This document shows, one piece after another, positions 21,825-29,181 of a DNA stretch of 64,000 nucleotides; position 1 is the stretch's first letter; the number at the start of each line of letters is the position of its first letter. Under the pieces are notes generated by a model. The model did not search any database. It saw only the letters and a list, made by a program, of their open reading frames with translations, and was not told the origin of the DNA. Position numbers and translations under genes: made by a program. The stretch is from a virus: the IMG/VR virus record IMGVR_UViG_3300006737_000001, positions 1 to 64,000 of that record, one strand, 5' to 3'.

Positions 21825-23917
21825 ATGAATGGACTGAGGACAGTGAAGATGATTTCTGTTATGCGTGTGACGATTGGACTGATGCCGACGGTCATGGCAA
21901 CTGTAAAGATTGTGGCAACAGTTACACTACAGTAGACCCATTCGTCAGTCCGACTATAGCAAAGACATACAGTTCACCCGCACCTACTGTCTCAGCACAT
22001 GGTGACCTTTGGAATAGAGGTTCGGGTTTCACATGGGGTGGTAGTTCATATTGGTCCGGTGGTGGAACTACTTCATGGGGTAATTGGTCTCGGTCTACAA
22101 ACGACAGTGCTCGTATGCTTAAACACAAAAGACATTTAGATTCTCTTTGTAAAGTAGTAGACCCAACTGTGAAACATTCATTACACTTCGCAACTGATTC
22201 GAAGAACTATTCGAACATGGCTAATGGAACTATATATGTAGATGGGACTCTCATTGAGAATGATGATGACAAGCTCGATGTATTAGCTGGTCTCTCAATT
22301 CATGAGAAGTTACACTTAGTTCATACTAAACCATTAACTAAATGGGAACGTGAGTATAGTCACCAAAACCACCTCAGTCCGGCACAGGAAAGATTACTAC
22401 ATAACATATGTAATATTATAGAAGATGAATATATAGAATCTCAGTTAGCTAAGACTCATGCCGGATACACTATGTATATTGAGAAGGTTAAACAACACTT
22501 CTTTGGTAAGCATGGCCACAAGATAGATGAGTTCAACGGTAATCCTATCGCTGACATAATGAATACATTGTTAGCTATGGTAAGATACCCACAATCTATC
22601 TCAGCTGACCGTAGAAAGAAACACTCTAAACATATTCAGTTCTTTGCCCGTGCTCTAAAAGATGCACTAACTGATAGACATTCAACCTTTATGGCTATGG
22701 ATAGTATATATTGTTATATGAATCAACTCGCTAAAGAAGAAGCTAAGAAACACAAAGGCACCGACGAAGAAGAAATACTACGACGTGCTGATGAAAGACT
22801 CAAAGACCTTTTAGGTGAGTGGGGTGAATCTGTTGGTGAAGAGATGTCAGCTGAAGACATGGAACGTATCAAAGATAGACTTATAGAAAAAGAACGTGAC
22901 GAAGCTGAACGTGGTGATAGATATGACCGTAAAGAGAAGTTATCACGAGCTTTGGATAAGTTCGCAAAAGAACTCGCTGATTATAGTTTAGATAGGGATA
23001 CCATCTCAGACGAACTCGCTAATGAAATAGATGAGTTAGCTGACAGTGACTACTCTGAAGAGAAGTGGGATGTGTCCCGTGCTCTCGGTTTGAGACAAGG
23101 TGGTAAAGTTACATGGCGTAATCAAAGAGCCTCTTCAGACTATGATAAGAGTAAATACACTGAGGCTGAAAGAAATATGAAATCAGCAATTGGTCAACTA
23201 AAGAGAAAGATACAACTATATGGTGACACACGTATTAACACCATTCGTAACCAACGAAGAGGTAAGTTAGATAAACGTATGCTACATAAGATACCTCTCG
23301 GTCGACCCGACTTATTCAAGAATGTGATTATTGACGAAGACAAACCACTCGATGTATGTCTCTTAGTCGATGAGTCGGGTAGTATGGGTTCATGGAAGAT
23401 GGCTAAAGCACGTGAGACTGCGATTGCTTTACGTGAATCACTCAAAGACAATCAAGCTCTCAACTTATGGGTGTTTGGTCACACAGCTGACGGTTATGAA
23501 TGGGATGGTAAAGGTGACACTAATATGTCAGTGTATTGGTCACCTACATATAAATCAGATATAAAAGCTATGGGTGCTATGAGAGCACGTAGTGAAAACA
23601 GAGATGGTATGGCTATCCTCGCATCAGCCGAGAGAGTCAAAGCTGAGTCACCCTCATTAGGTGGTAACAAACTTATGATTGTTATCTCAGACGGTGAACC
23701 ATCAGCAGACAAATACAGATTCCCAATCAGTGTGCCACATACTAAGAAGTGTGTCAGACACATAGAGGGACAGGGATGGAATGTAATTCAAATAGGCATC
23801 TCAGGTGCACGTGAACATATTATGAAAGATATGTTTACTAATTACATCCTGTGTGATGATACAGGTGAGTTACCAACTAAGGTAAGTAAAGTAATTAGAA
23901 GGGTGATAAAAATATGA
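21803..23917 (+). CDS. VWA-domain protein with HExxH metallopeptidase-like motif (CobT/NorD-like)
   Basis: A 704-residue protein. The N-terminal zinc ribbon CYACDDW...CKDCG is followed by a Ser/Gly/Trp-rich linker. A helical domain with HEKLH at 167-171 has the zincin HExxH pattern. A long charged helical region follows, then a C-terminal VWA domain with MIDAS DESGS at about 523 and VISDGEP near 630. MIDAS proteins of this type pair with MoxR ATPases, as in CobS/CobT chelatase or NorQ/NorD. The metallopeptidase-like motif suggests proteolysis of a target. The substrate is unknown. Confidence 0.82.
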   Translation: MDYGDSIDEWTEDSEDDFCYACDDWTDADGHGNCKDCGNSYTTVDPFVSPTIAKTYSSPAPTVSAHGDLWNRGSGFTWGGSSYWSGGGTTSWGNWSRSTNDSARMLKHKRHLDSLCKVVDPTVKHSLHFATDSKNYSNMANGTIYVDGTLIENDDDKLDVLAGLSIHEKLHLVHTKPLTKWEREYSHQNHLSPAQERLLHNICNIIEDEYIESQLAKTHAGYTMYIEKVKQHFFGKHGHKIDEFNGNPIADIMNTLLAMVRYPQSISADRRKKHSKHIQFFARALKDALTDRHSTFMAMDSIYCYMNQLAKEEAKKHKGTDEEEILRRADERLKDLLGEWGESVGEEMSAEDMERIKDRLIEKERDEAERGDRYDRKEKLSRALDKFAKELADYSLDRDTISDELANEIDELADSDYSEEKWDVSRALGLRQGGKVTWRNQRASSDYDKSKYTEAERNMKSAIGQLKRKIQLYGDTRINTIRNQRRGKLDKRMLHKIPLGRPDLFKNVIIDEDKPLDVCLLVDESGSMGSWKMAKARETAIALRESLKDNQALNLWVFGHTADGYEWDGKGDTNMSVYWSPTYKSDIKAMGAMRARSENRDGMAILASAERVKAESPSLGGNKLMIVISDGEPSADKYRFPISVPHTKKCVRHIEGQGWNVIQIGISGAREHIMKDMFTNYILCDDTGELPTKVSKVIRRVIKI

Positions 23918-24009
23918 ATGATGATAATAATATGAAAGAAGCTCAGTGGTTTATATTAATCGCTGGGTTCATGATGTTATGGATGGTCATGATTATGATG
24001 CTGGGTTAA
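23914..24009 (+). CDS. 31-residue single-pass membrane peptide
   Basis: MNDDNNMKEAQ then a Met-rich hydrophobic segment (WFILIAGFMMLWMVMIMMLG). It begins in an ATGA overlap with the VWA gene. It may anchor the ATPase/VWA complex at the membrane; this is inference. Confidence 0.55.
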   Translation: MNDDNNMKEAQWFILIAGFMMLWMVMIMMLG

Positions 24010-24425
24010 GGGTGACAGGTAATAAGTTGAGACTTATTTTACTTAGTCGGTTTTGCTCATAGCTCAGCTTATTACCCACCAAACGCACGAAGACCTTGAA
24101 CTTTGAAGCTCAGTTTGTTTATCAGGCCACGCTGAAAGTTTTTTCAGAGACATCAGTAGTAGGACAGTATAAACAGAGAGGTAGCTATCGGTATGGTGAT
24201 AGCTGGATACAAAAGAACCAAATATATCGTTTAGCCTAATCATAATGGCGACGAGTATATGTCAAGCATACCTCAGTATACCCCTGTAAATCTATCGTGA
24301 CAGTTATGTCAGATGAGTGTGGAATGCTACATTGTAGCGTGGTATACGAAAAGAAAGAGCACGATGGTTTCAATTGCGAAGCCACACGACTCTTACTGAG
24401 AAGCCGTTCTCTCTTCGTGCACCAC
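24010..24425 (+). ncRNA. Candidate structured RNA after the MoxR/VWA operon
   Basis: GGTAATAAGTTGAG at 24018-24031 pairs with CTCAGCTTATTACC at 24063-24076, 14 base pairs with one G-U. TAGCTATC/GATAGCT(G) at 24182-24105 range (24182-24189 with 24198-24204), GCTAC-ATT-GTAGC near 24328, and GCACGA/TCGTGC spanning about 24359-24420 add further stems. No plus-strand gene is visible in about 400 bases. The minus strand has only a 63-codon frame that looks incidental. It may be a 3' RNA element or a processed RNA. Confidence 0.5.
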
Positions 24426-24429
24426 AACC

Positions 24430-24437
24430 TTTATATA
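24430..24437 (+). promoter_or_regulatory. TATA box for the glycosylase operon
   Basis: AACCTTTATATAGGA. Predicted start near 24458 leaves a leader of about 24 bases with AAAGGAA before ATG 24482, so this message is not leaderless. Confidence 0.65.
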
Positions 24438-24481
24438 GGATAATCAAATATATTGAAATATAATCAAAAGGAATTGAAAAT

Positions 24482-24919
24482 ATGCAAACATTTTTACCAA
24501 CAAAAAACTTTAGAACATCAGCCAAACTATTAGACTATCGTCGTCTCGGTAAGCAAAGAGTAGAAGGACTTCAGCTCATCAACTCACTCAGTCCGGACTA
24601 CGATAAGAAAGGTTGGCTCAACCACCCCGCACGTTTAATGTGGGTTGGTTACGAAAACGCTTTGAAACATTACACTAACGTAATGATAGAAGAGTGGGTT
24701 GCACGTGGATATAACAACACGATGCAATTATATGAAATAGAAGGGCCGATAGTATACCCTCAATGGTTAGGCTATCCGGAACTGCATAAGTCACATCGAA
24801 TGAACCTACTTCGTAAGGATTACGACTTTTATAAACAGCACTTCGATGACGATGCACAAACGGACCTCACAATCATAAACGAGTATGAATACTATTGGCC
24901 ACCGGAGAAAGAAAGATGA
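24482..24919 (+). CDS. MSMEG_6728/pyrimidine-dimer glycosylase-like protein
   Basis: A 145-residue protein with MQTFLPTKNFRTSAKLLDYR and RLGKQRVEGLQLI, then GWLNHPARLMWVGYENAL, WLGYPELHKSHRMNLLRKD and a C-terminal YYWPPE. These are the conserved blocks of the MSMEG_6728 family, annotated as pyrimidine dimer DNA glycosylase/endonuclease V-like. A repair role against UV damage would suit a surface-water virus. Biochemical activity in this family is only partly established. Confidence 0.8.
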   Translation: MQTFLPTKNFRTSAKLLDYRRLGKQRVEGLQLINSLSPDYDKKGWLNHPARLMWVGYENALKHYTNVMIEEWVARGYNNTMQLYEIEGPIVYPQWLGYPELHKSHRMNLLRKDYDFYKQHFDDDAQTDLTIINEYEYYWPPEKER

Positions 24920-25017
24920 TAAGAGAATTATTAGTGTGGATAGATAAGAAGTTTGGTTTGAACCGAACTAAGAAACTTATGATAAGACCACGTAAATACG
25001 GAGCAAAGAAAAAATGA
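24916..25017 (+). CDS. 33-residue basic peptide
   Basis: MIRELLVWIDKKFGLNRTKK onward, ending KYGAKKK. ATGA overlaps at both ends place it firmly in the operon. Probably nucleic-acid binding; unrecognised. Confidence 0.5.
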   Translation: MIRELLVWIDKKFGLNRTKKLMIRPRKYGAKKK

Positions 25018-25202
25018 ACTTAGAACAAGAGAACATGGAACTCAAAGAGATGTTAGCTGGTGCACAGTTGACTGAGGAAAACTTAAAGGATTACCTTTTC
25101 GAGATTTGTGAATATATTCACTACGAGATGCCACTCAAAGAACAGGACCAATGGCTTGAGAGGATGATTGAACTCGGACTATACACACCGGAGTTTGACT
25201 AA
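25014..25202 (+). CDS. Small acidic helical protein
   Basis: 62 residues, almost all helix (MNLEQENMELKEMLAGAQLT...). No domain recognised. It overlaps both neighbours. Confidence 0.55.
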   Translation: MNLEQENMELKEMLAGAQLTEENLKDYLFEICEYIHYEMPLKEQDQWLERMIELGLYTPEFD

Positions 25203-25471
25203 TGGTCACAACTACAGGCGACGCAGTTCACTTTATGAAGATTGTTTTAGATTGGTGTTCACCGAAGGTAGCCCGAATGATGATGGATGATTTAGATTTC
25301 TACATCGCTGAGACTACTGATAACGAATCAGTTCGTGATTCTATTAAGATGGTTAGAGAGTTAATCTATGCGAGAGCAGAAGAGAACTTAGAGTTAGAAG
25401 CTGAAGAATCAGAATGGAAAACAGCTCAAGAAATTATAGACGAACAGAGAAAGTTAGGCAAACCAGAATGA
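25202..25471 (+). CDS. Small acidic helical protein
   Basis: 89 residues with a helical, Glu-rich second half (ARAEENLELEAEESEWKTAQ). Unrecognised. The start overlaps the previous stop by one base (TAATG). Confidence 0.55.
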   Translation: MVTTTGDAVHFMKIVLDWCSPKVARMMMDDLDFYIAETTDNESVRDSIKMVRELIYARAEENLELEAEESEWKTAQEIIDEQRKLGKPE

Positions 25472-25578
25472 AGTGTCTCAATAAAAAGTGTAGAGAGAAT
25501 CTTTATGATATGCCCCCACTTAAACAAGTAACGTGTCCCTACTGTGGACTAACACAGGTGCACCCTCCAGAATATTAA
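25468..25578 (+). CDS. 36-residue zinc-ribbon microprotein
   Basis: MKCLNKKCRENLYDMPPLKQ then CPYCGLTQVHPPEY. Paired cysteines in CLNKKC and CPYC resemble a rubredoxin-knuckle zinc ribbon. ATGA overlap at its start, TAATG at its end. Confidence 0.65.
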   Translation: MKCLNKKCRENLYDMPPLKQVTCPYCGLTQVHPPEY

Positions 25579-25685
25579 TGTCATTAGCATGGACTGAGTG
25601 TAGGAAATGTGGCAAACGTATCTCAATAGGTGAAGATGGTTTGTTAGACGGAAGATGTTTCCTATGCTCTATAAAGACATTATAA
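25578..25685 (+). CDS. 35-residue zinc-ribbon microprotein
   Basis: MSLAWTECRKCGKRISIGED followed by CFLC. It is the second of two adjacent zinc-ribbon peptides. It starts in a TAATG overlap and is the last gene before the next promoter. Confidence 0.62.
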   Translation: MSLAWTECRKCGKRISIGEDGLLDGRCFLCSIKTL

Positions 25686-25702
25686 GCTCCACTTAGCAAA
25701 GC

Positions 25703-25729
25703 TTTATATATCTCTAAAGGGGAGATATA
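25703..25729 (+). promoter_or_regulatory. TATA box overlapped by an inverted repeat (possible operator)
   Basis: GCTTTATATA is followed without a gap by TATATCTC-TAAAGGG-GAGATATA (25707-25729), an eight-base inverted repeat covering the end of the box and the start region. A repressor bound here would block transcription of the nuclease/phytoene synthase operon. TAGAGCAT occurs twice just downstream. Confidence 0.5.
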
Positions 25730-25813
25730 ATAGAGCATGGTTTATAGAGCATGATTAATTAAGCAATTAAGTAGCTCTATACTTACCTCAATATTTGCTC
25801 AGTGAGGCCCATT

Positions 25814-26317
25814 ATGGGAAGAAAGGATACAGGAAAGAATTTCGAAAACGAAATAAGAAGAAGCTTGAAAAGCAGTCGCCACATATGGTGGTTTAGAATA
25901 CAGGATACCAATGACATTAACAGATTCGTCAAAGTCGCAGTCGCTGAGAAGCAACCCGCTGATTTCTTTACAGTCTACCGAAGTAGACCAATTATGCTTG
26001 AGGCTAAAACTTCTCGGAATCTTACTTCTTTTCCTTTACATTATGGTAATACCCCTGCTATCGCTAAGCATCAGATAAGAGAGGGAGCTAAGTTGGAAAG
26101 GGCTGGTGGACTAAGTTTTATCTTGATAAGAAGAGAAGAATACAGAAACAAAAAGACATATGCAATTACACCATCACAGGCTAAATATTTATACAGTAAG
26201 GCTTTCAAAAGAAAGTCAGTTAAATGGAGCTGGTTTGATGAACACGCATACATTGTCGAAAGATTAAAATCACCCTTGAGGTGGAATTTACAAAAATTAT
26301 ACGAAGAAGCAATATGA
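25814..26317 (+). CDS. Holliday-junction-resolvase-like PD-(D/E)XK nuclease
   Basis: ATG at 25814 is chosen because GAGG lies seven bases before it; a GTG four codons earlier is possible. The 167 residues read GRKDTGKNFENEIRRSLKSS (helix with catalytic Glu), KQPADFFTV (Asp), IMLEAKTSRN (E-x-K), then KHQIREGAKLERAG and LSFILIRREE. This is the Hjc/RecU-type nuclease order. It probably resolves branched DNA made in replication or recombination before packaging. Confidence 0.78.
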   Translation: MGRKDTGKNFENEIRRSLKSSRHIWWFRIQDTNDINRFVKVAVAEKQPADFFTVYRSRPIMLEAKTSRNLTSFPLHYGNTPAIAKHQIREGAKLERAGGLSFILIRREEYRNKKTYAITPSQAKYLYSKAFKRKSVKWSWFDEHAYIVERLKSPLRWNLQKLYEEAI

Positions 26318-26451
26318 AAAAAAGAGCAACTAAAATACCCTACGAAGGATATACCTTACCACCCTCAGCAGAGAAAGGTGGTATGTTTGTAGACTTCAAT
26401 AAGATTATACAGAGAAAACCTGTTAAGAAAGTAAGGATAAAAAAGAAATGA
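26314..26451 (+). CDS. 45-residue basic peptide
   Basis: MKKRATKIPYEGYTLPPSAE onward with a Lys-rich C-terminus (KKVRIKKK). ATGA overlaps at both ends. No family recognised. Confidence 0.5.
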   Translation: MKKRATKIPYEGYTLPPSAEKGGMFVDFNKIIQRKPVKKVRIKKK

Positions 26452-27053
26452 AAGAGATAATGGAAGAATATAGCACCACGTTCTTTGAATGTATGAGTGC
26501 GTGGCCAGATGATATCAAAGAAGATATATACAAACTATACGCATACCTCAGGGTATGTGATGAGATGGTTGAAGGTGAGAAGACTTTACATGACTTCAAA
26601 CATTGGAGGGAAGTCATAGAACAATTCTACGAAGTGAGTGATAAGTATCAGTTCGAAGGCGAGTGGCTCTCAGACTTTCACATAAGTATGTATCAAGACA
26701 TGGTGAAGAAAGAACATACTATAGTGTCTATGTTAGAATACTGTAAGGGTTCAGCTGAATCAGTTGGTATGATGATGTCAAAGATATTAGGATGTCACCC
26801 ACGCTGTGAGATACACGCCAGAGCATTAGGTAGAGCATTTCAAGTTATTAACTTCATACGAGATTATGATGAAGATGTAGATAATGGTTATCATTACATC
26901 ACAGATAACTTTAGTGCATATTTAGAAATATTTTATCAGGATTTAGATAACGGCATGGATGGAATAGATTATATACCTAAAGAGCTACAACCACCCATTC
27001 TTATGGCTGTAGAAAAATACATGGCTGTAGCTAAGAAAGTAAGTGAAGCCTAA
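26448..27053 (+). CDS. Phytoene/squalene synthase-family protein (short form)
   Basis: Family enzymes join two C15 or C20 prenyl diphosphates head to head, giving squalene or phytoene. The 201 residues show helix A as YSTTFFECMSAWP, the first Asp-rich motif as YAYLRVCDEMVEGE (residues 31-44; usually DxxxD, here D38...E42), YCKGSAESVG (98-107), and the second motif ALGRAFQVINFIRDYDEDVD then NGYHY (126-150; N-x-x-R-D-x-x-E-D). The Arg usual after the Gly is Tyr. The protein lacks roughly 80 C-terminal residues of ordinary enzymes (about 280). It overlaps both neighbours, so it is native to the operon. Activity versus a retooled role is open. Confidence 0.82.
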   Translation: MKEIMEEYSTTFFECMSAWPDDIKEDIYKLYAYLRVCDEMVEGEKTLHDFKHWREVIEQFYEVSDKYQFEGEWLSDFHISMYQDMVKKEHTIVSMLEYCKGSAESVGMMMSKILGCHPRCEIHARALGRAFQVINFIRDYDEDVDNGYHYITDNFSAYLEIFYQDLDNGMDGIDYIPKELQPPILMAVEKYMAVAKKVSEA

Positions 27054-27294
27054 TTATTATAAAGTGTTGTGGCATAACTGTAATAGATGTCGCACCCATT
27101 ATACAAGTGAGGAACCACACATCAAAGCATACTTATGCGACGAGTGTTGGAAAGCAATACCTCATTACACAGTAAAAACAACTAAGAACATACCAAAAAA
27201 GAAAGGTGATATAAATATGAAGACAATAATATTATATACTATAGGTAATCTATTATGTTTAGGGGTAATCGCATATTATTTGTGGTTTAATTAA
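27043..27294 (+). CDS. Zinc-ribbon protein with C-terminal membrane segment
   Basis: GTG start inside the end of the synthase gene. 83 residues: CNRC and CDEC zinc knuckles (about 13-35), a basic linker, then TIILYTIGNLLCLGVIAYYL as a membrane helix. An AAGGTGAT site before an internal ATG (27217) could also produce the membrane piece alone. Its place after the lipid-synthase homologue hints at a membrane-linked partner. Confidence 0.55.
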   Translation: MKPNYYKVLWHNCNRCRTHYTSEEPHIKAYLCDECWKAIPHYTVKTTKNIPKKKGDINMKTIILYTIGNLLCLGVIAYYLWFN

Positions 27295-27296
27295 TT

Positions 27297-27389
27297 ATGA
27301 GTGAATGTAATAGATGTTTTAAGAGAGCGTTCTTCGTCGGTATAGATGGAAGAAAGAGGTGTGTTCACTGCACACCATACAAAGAATAG
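27297..27389 (+). CDS. 30-residue zinc-finger microprotein
   Basis: MSECNRCFKRAFFVGIDGRK then CVHC. Two CxxC knuckles. Short but the pattern is exact and repeated across this genome. Confidence 0.58.
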   Translation: MSECNRCFKRAFFVGIDGRKRCVHCTPYKE

Positions 27390-27482
27390 ATGGATATAAT
27401 ACCGTTAGAAATATCAATACGAGACCAACTGAGAGTGTATGCTATACAAGTCTCAGTTTACATTACCATAACCTTTATATAG
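27390..27482 (+). CDS. Possible 30-residue peptide
   Basis: MDIIPLEISIRDQLRVYAIQ onward, starting one base after the previous stop and ending inside the next TATA box. No motif. It could be chance. Confidence 0.25.
   Translation: MDIIPLEISIRDQLRVYAIQVSVYITITFI
27474..27481 (+). promoter_or_regulatory. TATA box for the AbrB/HSP20/aIF1A operon
   Basis: AACCTTTATATAGGG. The first in-frame ATG at 27497 is 23 bases away and opens a five-codon minicistron, followed by the first real gene at 27516. Confidence 0.62.
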
Positions 27483-27496
27483 GGAGGTGGTTTTGA

Positions 27497-27514
27497 ATGA
27501 ATCAGAGTGATTAA
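27497..27514 (+). CDS. Five-codon leader minicistron (MNQSD)
   Basis: ATG-AAT-CAG-AGT-GAT-TAA, placed at the predicted transcript start. The stop is separated by one base from the main ATG (TAA-A-ATG), the same join as at 39853. It probably loads ribosomes for the following gene. Confidence 0.35.
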   Translation: MNQSD

Positions 27515-27515
27515 A

Positions 27516-27821
27516 ATGGATAGAACAAAACAAATCAACGCATTGATGGATGCTGTAAAGCATTATCAAAAGACAGGAAAGCACAAACAGGTTAGTATTC
27601 AATACAACCCTGTAAACAGAACACAGTTTGACTTCGCTTCATGGAAGCACAGTTCAGACAGTGACTCTGTAAGGAAAATCCTACCCGAAGACATTAGAAT
27701 GTCCTCAGAAGGTAACTTCTATGTAGTAGGTAAAGATAACAGATATAATCTAAAACAATATGCGTCTCAGTTCGCACAGAGACCACGTGCATATAGATTA
27801 GATAGGCTGGTAGTAAAATGA
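27516..27821 (+). CDS. Small protein, possible WYL-like fold
   Basis: 101 residues from ATG 27516 (a GTG three codons earlier is possible). The C-terminal part SSEGNFYVVGKDNRYNLKQY...RPRAYRLDRLVV resembles the G-xFYxVG...R-x-F-R-LDRI pattern of WYL regulators. No DNA-binding domain is attached. It overlaps the AbrB-like gene by ATGA. The regulator role is a guess from sequence pattern. Confidence 0.45.
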   Translation: MDRTKQINALMDAVKHYQKTGKHKQVSIQYNPVNRTQFDFASWKHSSDSDSVRKILPEDIRMSSEGNFYVVGKDNRYNLKQYASQFAQRPRAYRLDRLVVK

Positions 27822-27985
27822 AACAAGTAAGTAGTATAAAAAGAATAAGTGAATATAAGTCAGTATATATTCCAGATGTAATTTTGGAAGATATGAACAT
27901 GGGCAGTGGCGATAATGTCGTTTGGTTCCAGAATGATGATGGTCATTACCTCATCAAAAAAGTTCAAGTGGATATATTGGATTAA
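27818..27985 (+). CDS. AbrB/SpoVT-like DNA-binding protein
   Basis: 55 residues. VYIPDVILEDMNMGSGDNVV then WFQNDDGHYLIKKV follows the swapped-hairpin AbrB pattern (V-x-IP...GD-x-V...G...IKK). AbrB proteins bind promoter DNA as dimers. With the WYL-like neighbour it is a candidate reader of the promoter palindromes. Confidence 0.58.
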   Translation: MKQVSSIKRISEYKSVYIPDVILEDMNMGSGDNVVWFQNDDGHYLIKKVQVDILD

Positions 27986-27987
27986 AC

Positions 27988-28320
27988 ATGAATGAAATGT
28001 TAGAAGGCTTTCTAAGTAAAGCTAAAGATAATGAGTCAGCATTAGATTTGAAAGAACTTATGACAGCTGACGAATCTCTTCAGTGGGAAATATTAGTAAA
28101 AGCTATGGACTCTATCGATATTATGAATATAGGTAGAGACCTTGAAAAGATTACTAAAACATATCAGTTAGAGAAATGGCAAGAAATGTCTATCTTAGCT
28201 TATGTTAAAGTATTAGAGATGATGGTTAGACAGGCAAAAGAGAATACACCAGAAGCTTTCTCACCCGAAGCCCCACAACCACCTCAACACGATTCATACA
28301 CAGGAAGTATGTTCGGATGA
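27988..28320 (+). CDS. Helical protein of unknown function
   Basis: 110 residues, helical, with a Pro-rich C-terminal tail (EAFSPEAPQPPQHDSYTGSM). No domain recognised. The last four bases (ATGA) start the next gene. Confidence 0.55.
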   Translation: MNEMLEGFLSKAKDNESALDLKELMTADESLQWEILVKAMDSIDIMNIGRDLEKITKTYQLEKWQEMSILAYVKVLEMMVRQAKENTPEAFSPEAPQPPQHDSYTGSMFG

Positions 28321-28430
28321 ACTGTGGCCTTTGTAAGTGGGAGTTGGCTCCAGAATATATTAAATATAGAGACGTCAATGGTAATCCATACTGTCAACAA
28401 TGTTATCAAATCATTGGAGGTCAGATATGA
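28317..28430 (+). CDS. 37-residue zinc-ribbon microprotein
   Basis: MNCGLCKWELAPEYIKYRDV then CQQC. ATGA overlaps on both sides. One of the recurrent CxxC microproteins. Confidence 0.65.
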   Translation: MNCGLCKWELAPEYIKYRDVNGNPYCQQCYQIIGGQI

Positions 28431-28750
28431 ATGAAAGATGGGGAGCCTTTGACCGTATATGGGCTAAGGGTAAAACAGGTAAGATGGTTCAACGTCTCAA
28501 AGAGAAATGCATAATGAGGGGTTTAGAACCAACTGAGGAAAACTGTCGTGACTATTGGATGGGATATATTCGATATTATGTTGATGGTTGGACAGGACAG
28601 GGTCATCATGTGAACCCACGTAAAAACAAAATACTCATGAAACAACTAAAAAGGAATCAAAACAGTGACAATAGAAGAAGACAGAAAGGCGGAAGAAAAC
28701 CACCACACAAGATGGGCGGAAGAAATTCGCAAAAGAAACGCAACGTATAG
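28427..28750 (+). CDS. Basic protein of unknown function
   Basis: 107 residues from the ATG in the ATGA overlap. The first 60 are Trp/Tyr-rich helices (MNERWGAFDRIWAKGKTGKM...). The tail is Arg/Lys/Asn-rich (RRRQKGGRKPPHKMGGRNSQ), likely to bind nucleic acid. The next gene overlaps its last 86 bases in another frame. Confidence 0.55.
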   Translation: MNERWGAFDRIWAKGKTGKMVQRLKEKCIMRGLEPTEENCRDYWMGYIRYYVDGWTGQGHHVNPRKNKILMKQLKRNQNSDNRRRQKGGRKPPHKMGGRNSQKKRNV

Positions 28751-28931
28751 TGAAGAAAGTAATTGGTTTCCATTTGTTCAAAATATAGAAGATGTCTTAT
28801 CTAGAATAGATAAGATGTCAGAACGCTTTGATGATTTGGAAAACAAAATAGGAGAGACACAAGGTATGGTAAAGAACCTAAGAAAAATATTAATTAAGTT
28901 GGAGGTTATCGATGACAGATTCATCTTCTGA
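28665..28931 (+). CDS. Coiled-coil protein
   Basis: GTG start, 88 residues. After a charged N-terminus, residues 38-80 (IEDVLSRIDKMSERFDDLEN...) form a coiled coil. The long overlap with the preceding gene makes the exact start uncertain; the coiled coil itself is well supported. Confidence 0.5.
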   Translation: MTIEEDRKAEENHHTRWAEEIRKRNATYSEESNWFPFVQNIEDVLSRIDKMSERFDDLENKIGETQGMVKNLRKILIKLEVIDDRFIF

Positions 28932-29163
28932 ACCCGACATGGGTGAGATGGCTGGTCAGTTAATGATGGCTAAAATGGATGCAAGTAAGATGACACATCT
29001 TTTACGCATCGGGACATTTCAATTAGAGATAAATCCTACATCAGAAGTTGATGTAGAAAAATTCTTTAGTGAAACATTAGATAAATTAATCTCAGCATAT
29101 GGTGAAAAACTATTAGAGATTGATATCAAAACCGCTTCTGTGCACGGCACAATGCATGGATAA
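28912..29163 (+). CDS. Small protein of unknown function
   Basis: 83 residues preceded by GGAGGT. Met-rich N-terminal helix (GEMAGQLMMAKMDASKM), then a beta/alpha region. Unrecognised. Confidence 0.58.
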   Translation: MTDSSSEPDMGEMAGQLMMAKMDASKMTHLLRIGTFQLEINPTSEVDVEKFFSETLDKLISAYGEKLLEIDIKTASVHGTMHG

Positions 29164-29181
29164 TGAAAGGAGGAAATAAAT

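Noticed and set aside
24236-24427. 63-codon minus-strand frame
   Set aside because: It lies over strong RNA stems, has no ribosome site or TATA box, and its translation has no recognisable pattern.
25737-25754. Five-codon ORF MVYRA as another leader minicistron
   Set aside because: It is 60 bases from the next gene and does not overlap its ribosome site, unlike the others.
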